Source: Phaseolus vulgaris
Taxonomy: Eukaryota; Streptophyta; Magnoliopsida; Fabales; Fabaceae
Reading direction: 5' to 3'
NCBI RefSeq assembly: GCF_000499845.2
Contig: NC_023751.2
Coordinates: forward strand, 32,784,309 to 32,848,308
Length of the DNA: 64,000 nucleotides
Shown here: piece after piece, positions 59,307-64,000 of the stretch
How positions within the stretch are numbered: the stretch's first letter is position 1
Layout of the letters: the number at the start of each line of letters is the position of its first letter
Program-made: the position numbers and the translations under genes
The notes under the pieces: model-generated
Database searches by the model: none
What the model was told of the DNA's origin: nothing
What the model saw: the letters and a program-made list of their open reading frames with translations, nothing else

Positions 59307-60394
59307 CTACATAACATTCCCAAATAGTTTTTTGTCAACGTGAATTGTTACAATGTCGCCGGTCGCTGATGGAAATTTCATTGCTAAGTGTAGGGTGGAG
59401 ACTATTGCTCTTAGACGGTTGATAGAGGGACGTCCGAGTAATATATTATATAAGTTTTTCGCATTGACCAATAGATACCTGACCTTAATGGTTTTGTTGA
59501 GACATCCTTCCTCGCTGAACGTGGTGTACAAATCAATATATTCTCTAGTGTCCACTCGTTCACTCGAAAATCCAACGATCTGCTCGTCATAGGGTTGAAT
59601 TTCAATTTCGGGGATCTGCATATTTTGGAAAGTCTTCCAATACAGAATGTCCACCGAGCTGCCCTAGTCGATCAGCACTTTGGTAATTGAAAATTTATCT
59701 ATGTTTATAGTGATTACCATAAGGTTGTCTTGTGCTAGATCTATTGCGGTAAAGTCTTCATCCATGAATGTGATCGGGGGCATGTGTGGTTTCAGTCAGA
59801 CTGTTGTAGAGTGGACCGACTGAATGGCTCTAAGGTGTTTCTTTCTTGCTAAAACATCCGCCCCCAGCAAAGCCTCTTGCTATATAATGGACATCTCTAG
59901 GAATGTCGAGTGACACGAGATCGATGATAGTGTTGACGACTTCCTGGACTTTGCGTCTGGTTCTATTCTTTCTATCAGGACTCTCACTCTGTTGTCTGGT
60001 CCTTCTGATTGGGCTTTAACTTCGTCTATGTTGCGTGGGACGTCTACTGTCATCATGGCGACGCGGGTTTTCTCGTCCGGTTCGGTCGTGATGTTCGTTA
60101 AGGGGTTTTCGGCCCCTTTGAGGGGATCAGCGGTATGTGGAGGAGTCAGTTTTGATGAATTGGCTTTTGTCCTTTAATGCTTGGCCCCCTCGGATGTGTG
60201 TCCATAATTACGGTAATATTGGCAATGCTTGGAAGTGTCAACGTTTCGTGAGGTCTGTGATTGTTTTAAGGTCAGGATCAGTTCGACTTGTAGAGATTCG
60301 TCTAGGATCCTTCCCCTGGGGACAGCTACGATGTGTAACTGTTGAACCGAGGCCCTCGGTGTTCCTTGTAACGGTCATTCCGGCCTGACACAGG
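59307..60394 (-). pseudogene. Ty3/gypsy zinc knuckle and protease
   Basis: Downstream of gag on the minus strand. A degraded zinc knuckle reads CQYYRNYGHTSEGAKH (about 60230), lacking ligand cysteines. After a linker the protease is visible: FTAIDLAQDNLMVITINIDK, KVLIDQGSSVDILYW with the catalytic Asp (about 59680-59640), IVGFSSERVDTREYIDLYTT and YNILLGRPSINRLRAIVSTL (to 59390). This is the gypsy order of the plant chromovirus/Tat-type elements with a short polyprotein start. It is interrupted by stops at about 60180, 59885 and 59800. RT, RNase H and integrase are missing; the element is cut off near 59050. Confidence 0.85.
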
Positions 60395-61243
60395 TCAGTT
60401 ATTTCTGTCTTTGTCATTTTCTTTCACATTGTCTGGGCCTTCCACTAGATGATTTCGATGATAGTCAATATGTTCCTCTATCTGCATGAACTTAGTGGCG
60501 TGATTGTACAATTCTTCCATGTTTTGGGTTGGTCTCTTGATTAGACTTTCAGTGAATTGGTCGGGGTGGATAACGCCGACCAGGTGATGCATCGCAATTT
60601 CGGGAATTAAATTTCTAATGCCCATACATACTTTGTTGAATCTATCCATCAATGCCCGAAGGGTTTCTCCCTTTTCCTGCTTCACATTGAGAAGGGACAA
60701 CAAGGAGGTGTGATGAGACCGACTCGTTGCACACTGTGCGGTGAACTTTGTAGCCAGGACCTTGAAATTTCCCATAGAATTGGGAGGAAGGGTTATGAAC
60801 CATCCTAGTGGTCTCTCGTGTAGAGTAGTAGGGAAGACTTTACACCAAACAAACTTGTCAGATGTGTACAGAGTCATTTGTGTCTTGAAGACATTCAAAT
60901 GTTCATCTAGGTCGGTGGAGCCATCATACAGTTTAACAGTTAACCCTTTCCACTTGGAAGGGAGTGGTGTTTCCATTATCTCATTTGTCAATGGGTGTCC
61001 ACGAACGTCTCCTTCATTGTTTGGGGTAGTATGAATTCTGGATATTTGGTGCGTCTGATTTGTTTGCAAAGTGGGTGGCGGCTGTTGGATTGGATTAGTT
61101 GGTGGAGCATCAGACTGCCCTTCTCGTTCATGACTTTCGAGCCGTTGTTGCAAGGATCTGTTTTGCTCCCTTAGGACGAACATTTCTTCTGCATGACGAC
61201 GTTGGTTTTCTTCATTGTGCGACACTACGTTAGTCCGCGACAC
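60395..61243 (-). pseudogene. Ty3/gypsy gag
   Basis: 282 open codons. An N-terminal coiled-coil-like stretch (ENQRRHAEEMFVLREQNRSL) and a Pro/Gln-rich linker precede the retrotransposon gag domain: YDGSTDLDEHLNVFKTQM, TTLHERPLGWFITLPPNSM, FTAQCATSRSHHTSLLSLLN and KGETLRALMDRFN. It would form the capsid. The frame is open, but upstream frames between the primer site and 61243 are broken and no complete element is present. Confidence 0.85.
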
Positions 61244-61383
61244 TTTTTTTACGCAGTTCCTCCATTTGTGCCCGAATGGCTCGAATCATGGTTGCTTGTT
61301 TTCCGTCATGTGGTTGGCTTTGTTTCTTGTTGAGAACATAGTTGCTTGTTTTTGTTGCTGAAGATCAAGTTTGCTACCTCGAC

Positions 61384-61400
61384 CCCATGGTGAGCGCCAA
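61384..61400 (-). other. Primer-binding site of the gypsy element
   Basis: On the minus strand TGGCGCTCACCATGGGG follows two bases after the LTR end. It begins TGG, as needed to pair with a tRNA CCA end. I do not assign the tRNA. Confidence 0.65.
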
Positions 61401-61401
61401 T

Positions 61402-61913
61402 TGTACCTATGTAGAGGGAGGGGGGACCCAAGTAACACAATTTGGTGATGTGTTAGTATCTGCTGAGTAACTTCAAGCTTCCTTCTTTCATTGTTGAACT
61501 CAGGCGGTTGGGTGTACCAACGATTGCACTCCGACGCTCAAGTCAGTATTAGTATTTTTGGGGTGTTCTTTCAGAGTAAAAACGTACCTTACAACTTTGT
61601 GGAGGTTTTATTTATAATGCTAATTATGGGCTTTCTTCATGATGGGGCTGAATATTAGTTATTAAATGATACATCGTGATCCCTGATTAATAGGGAGGTG
61701 TGTTGTTTAAAGAATATTTATAACATCTTTCAGTTAATTAGTATTTGACTGATTTTGGGGAGATGTTTCCCACATATTTCGAATACGATTATAGCACATT
61801 AAATGTTATTGTAACTGTGGTTATTCTTATTTAATGTATGACTTGAAGTATCCTTTGACTCGATCGATTTGTCGCTGCCTTTAAAACAGACTTGTCCGGT
61901 GCCGACCGTTACA
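61402..61913 (-). mobile_element. Ty3/gypsy 5' LTR
   Basis: 512 bp on the minus strand, from TGTAACGGTCGG (61913) to CATAGGTACA (61402), with TG...CA ends. A TATAAATAAA box lies at about 61607-61616. The primer-binding site and gag follow in the expected order. The 3' LTR is not in the window. Confidence 0.75.
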
Positions 61914-63004
61914 GAACCTATTTTTTTTCTATTTGTTGATAGAAGCTACAACACAACCCTACTTTTTTAAAAAAAAAAAATTGGGATATTAGTTTATATA
62001 CCTCATTGAGAAAGAAAGAATAAACATGAAAAAAATAAGAAAAAAAGTTAAAAAAATATATTTTATTAATCAAATAACTTTTACACATTTATTTAGATTA
62101 TTAAGTACTCTATTTATTAAACAAATAAAATAATAGAATAATAAATATAATTACAACTAATAAAGTAAACAAATATTGTTTCAACTGATATAACTAACCG
62201 ATACAGTTATAACAACAAATAAAAAAAAATCATATGCAATCATACTTATCTTCCTAATAGGAGAGAAGATCCTTTTAAGTGACCAAATCACAACTATTAT
62301 TATTTTTAAACAAAATATTGCAAACGTGGAAATTGTAGACACACATCAATATGTCTTTACCTATAATTAATTAAAACAATCAATATTTCTAATTATCATA
62401 CCATTACTTAAATTTGACACTATTATTGGATTTAGATATAGATTTTGGAATAACTAAATTTTATAAAATTATAAACTAATTTTTTGTGTTAATTTTTCAC
62501 ATGTTAATTGTTAATTTATAAAATATTTTAAATTAATATAAATAAATTTACTATTTTATTAATTTTTATATGATACTGAAATAATTAATATCAATTTAAA
62601 AATTAACATTCTAAAGTAATATTTTAATATTTTAATCTTTTAATCTTTTAATTTTATTTAAACGTAAACCTAAATCTATAGTAATAAATTCAAAATATTA
62701 TTTAAATTAAAAATTCAATGAATATTAATTTAAATATAATATCAAAATTATTTTTATTATATAATGTAATTAATTAATATTTTAATTAAAATATTTCAAC
62801 ACTTACATTAAAGACTTTAAGGAAACAAAAGGGGACAAGAGACTATATTAAACTTCGAAGAAAAAGGCTCCAAAGAATACATCTTTTATACCTATGAAAT
62901 GAGAAGCGTATAAGCCTTCGAGAACTAACAAAAAAGACTCAAATATATTTAGGTGGCTACAAGTAAATTTAATAAATATATTACAAATTATAAAAAAAAT
63001 AAAA
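61914..63004. other. AT-rich intergenic, nothing recognised
   Basis: Very AT-rich, with A-runs and no ORF of note, no terminal repeats and no match to the gene units that I can see. Confidence 0.6.
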
Positions 63005-64000
63005 ATGCAAATTGAGGACTTGCTAGTTCAGAAAGATTTGGACGTGATTTTGGGTGACAGGCCAGAAAAGATGTCTGATGTAGAGTGGGAAGGTTTGGAT
63101 CGGAAAGCTATGTCCGTTATCCGACTCTCTTTGACCAAGAATGTTGCGTTCAACATTCTGAAGGAGAAGACAACGAAAGGTATCATAGCATTGTCTAACA
63201 TGTACGAGAAGTAATCTGCTGCAAACAAGGTGTTTCTGATTAGAGAATTGGTAAACACAAGGATGAAGGAAGATATTTTATTACTGAGCATATCAATAAA
63301 ATGAATTCGATCTTAGCCAGACTTACGTCAGTGGGCATTAAGTTCGATGATGAAGTTCAAGTTGTACTACTGATATCATCATTACCTAACAGTTGGTCTG
63401 GAACAGTTACAACAGTTACCTGTTCAGCAAGACCCGATGGATTCACTTTTGAGAAGATTCGTAATCTCATTCTTAGCGAGGACGTCCGAAGAAGGAATTT
63501 TGGAGAATCATCTAGTGAATCGCTATATGTCCTCAGAGGTAAAAAAAATATCGGAGATAGTGGAAGCAAGAACAAAGGAAGGAGTAAGTCAAAAACTCAG
63601 GATTGCTCAAGTGTAACATGTTGGAACTACAAGGAGGTGGGACATTTCAGGAATTAATGCCCAAATGATAAACAAGTCAACATTGCAGAAGACTCCGCGG
63701 ACGAGGACCTCTTAGTCTGTTGCGCGGATAGTAGTGTGGATTCCTAGGTCATGGATTCTGGTGCTTCATTTCATGCTACCCACAGTAGTGAAGCATTGCA
63801 AAATCTAGTTATTGGGGACTTTGGAATTGTAATACTAGTGGACAACAGAACTCTTGATGTTACGGGCATGGGTGATATAGTGTTGAAGAAGCCAATCGGT
63901 TTCTGGACTTTGAAGGATGTCAGAGTTGTTCCAAGCTTGACGAAAAGTTTGATTTCTGTTAGCCAGTTTGACGAACAGGGACATGAAGTGAAGTTCGGAA
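63005..64000 (+). pseudogene. Ty1/copia gag-protease, runs off the window
   Basis: Starts inside gag with MQIEDLLVQKDLDVILGDRP and AMSVIRLSLTKNVAFNIL; then a stop where a Pro or similar codon is expected (63212), a frameshift, and SILARLTSVGIKFDDEVQV, LISSLPNSW and FTFEKIRNLILSEDVRR. The zinc knuckle CWNYKEVGHFRN has a Tyr in place of the second cysteine and a stop before the last. The protease follows after another stop (TAG where Trp is usual): VMDSGASFHATHSSEAL, then LTKSLISVSQFDEQGHEV. The N-terminus and LTR are missing on the left. It is a different copia lineage from the one at 38.7 kb. Confidence 0.88.

Noticed and set aside
60741..61034. 97-codon plus-strand ORF
   Set aside because: Antisense shadow of gypsy gag.
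1..64000. tRNA or rRNA genes
   Set aside because: None could be recognised by eye; the only tRNA-related signal is the gypsy primer-binding site.

Overview
The window looks like plant nuclear DNA, most likely from a legume of the bean/soybean/cowpea group. It is very AT-rich. Its only gene family is a cluster of small secreted eight-cysteine proteins resembling soybean hydrophobic seed protein. Nearly everything else is plant-type transposons: L1-like LINEs with RRM, endonuclease, RT, zf-RVT and RNase H domains, Ty1/copia and Ty3/gypsy pieces, CACTA elements carrying a Ulp1-type peptidase, and CACTA- and Tourist-like MITEs. Species is inference; no search was possible.

Layout. One segment has been duplicated about five times, all copies in the same orientation. 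Each copy holds an AT-rich 3' flank, a minus-strand hydrophobic-seed-protein/LTP-like gene, a TATAAATAG box 80-110 bp before the ATG, and an AT-rich 5' flank. The genes lie near 9.7 kb (A), 18.2 kb (B), 22.0 kb (C), 34.6 kb (D) and 49.0 kb (E). Only D keeps a full-length ORF with all eight cysteines. A has lost its centre, B is frameshifted, C is cut off after the CxC motif, and E is open but has lost two cysteines. This is a birth-and-death tandem family in an advanced state of decay.

Insertions between and inside the units. At 1.1-9.2 kb lies an ~8 kb element with CACTA-like subterminal repeats; it contains a LINE fragment, a perfect 5 x 485 bp tandem array and exon-like sequence. LINE fragments occupy 10.4-12.8, 14.9-16.7, 18.9-19.6 (with another LINE tail nested in it), 20.65-21.8, 32.0-33.4 and 35.4-35.9 kb. 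A nearly complete minus-strand LINE fills 25.5-31.9 kb. A 906 bp CACTA with perfect 3 bp target duplication lies at 36.4 kb. A dead copia element (38.7-45.6 kb) is split at its protease by a 2.7 kb CACTA (39.66-42.38 kb) that carries seven frame-consistent exons of a C48 peptidase.

From 50.5 to 58.7 kb the sequence folds as one huge imperfect inverted repeat centred near 54.5 kb, with a MITE at the centre and unrelated LINE insertions in the two arms. The last part holds the LTR, primer-binding site, gag and protease of a Ty3/gypsy element (59.3-61.9 kb, minus strand) and the start of a decayed copia gag-protease (63.0 kb to the end).

I see no rRNA, tRNA, CRISPR or operon-like system. The most interesting items are the intact peptidase exons inside the non-autonomous CACTA, the giant palindrome, the identical 485 bp array and the decaying seed-protein cluster.
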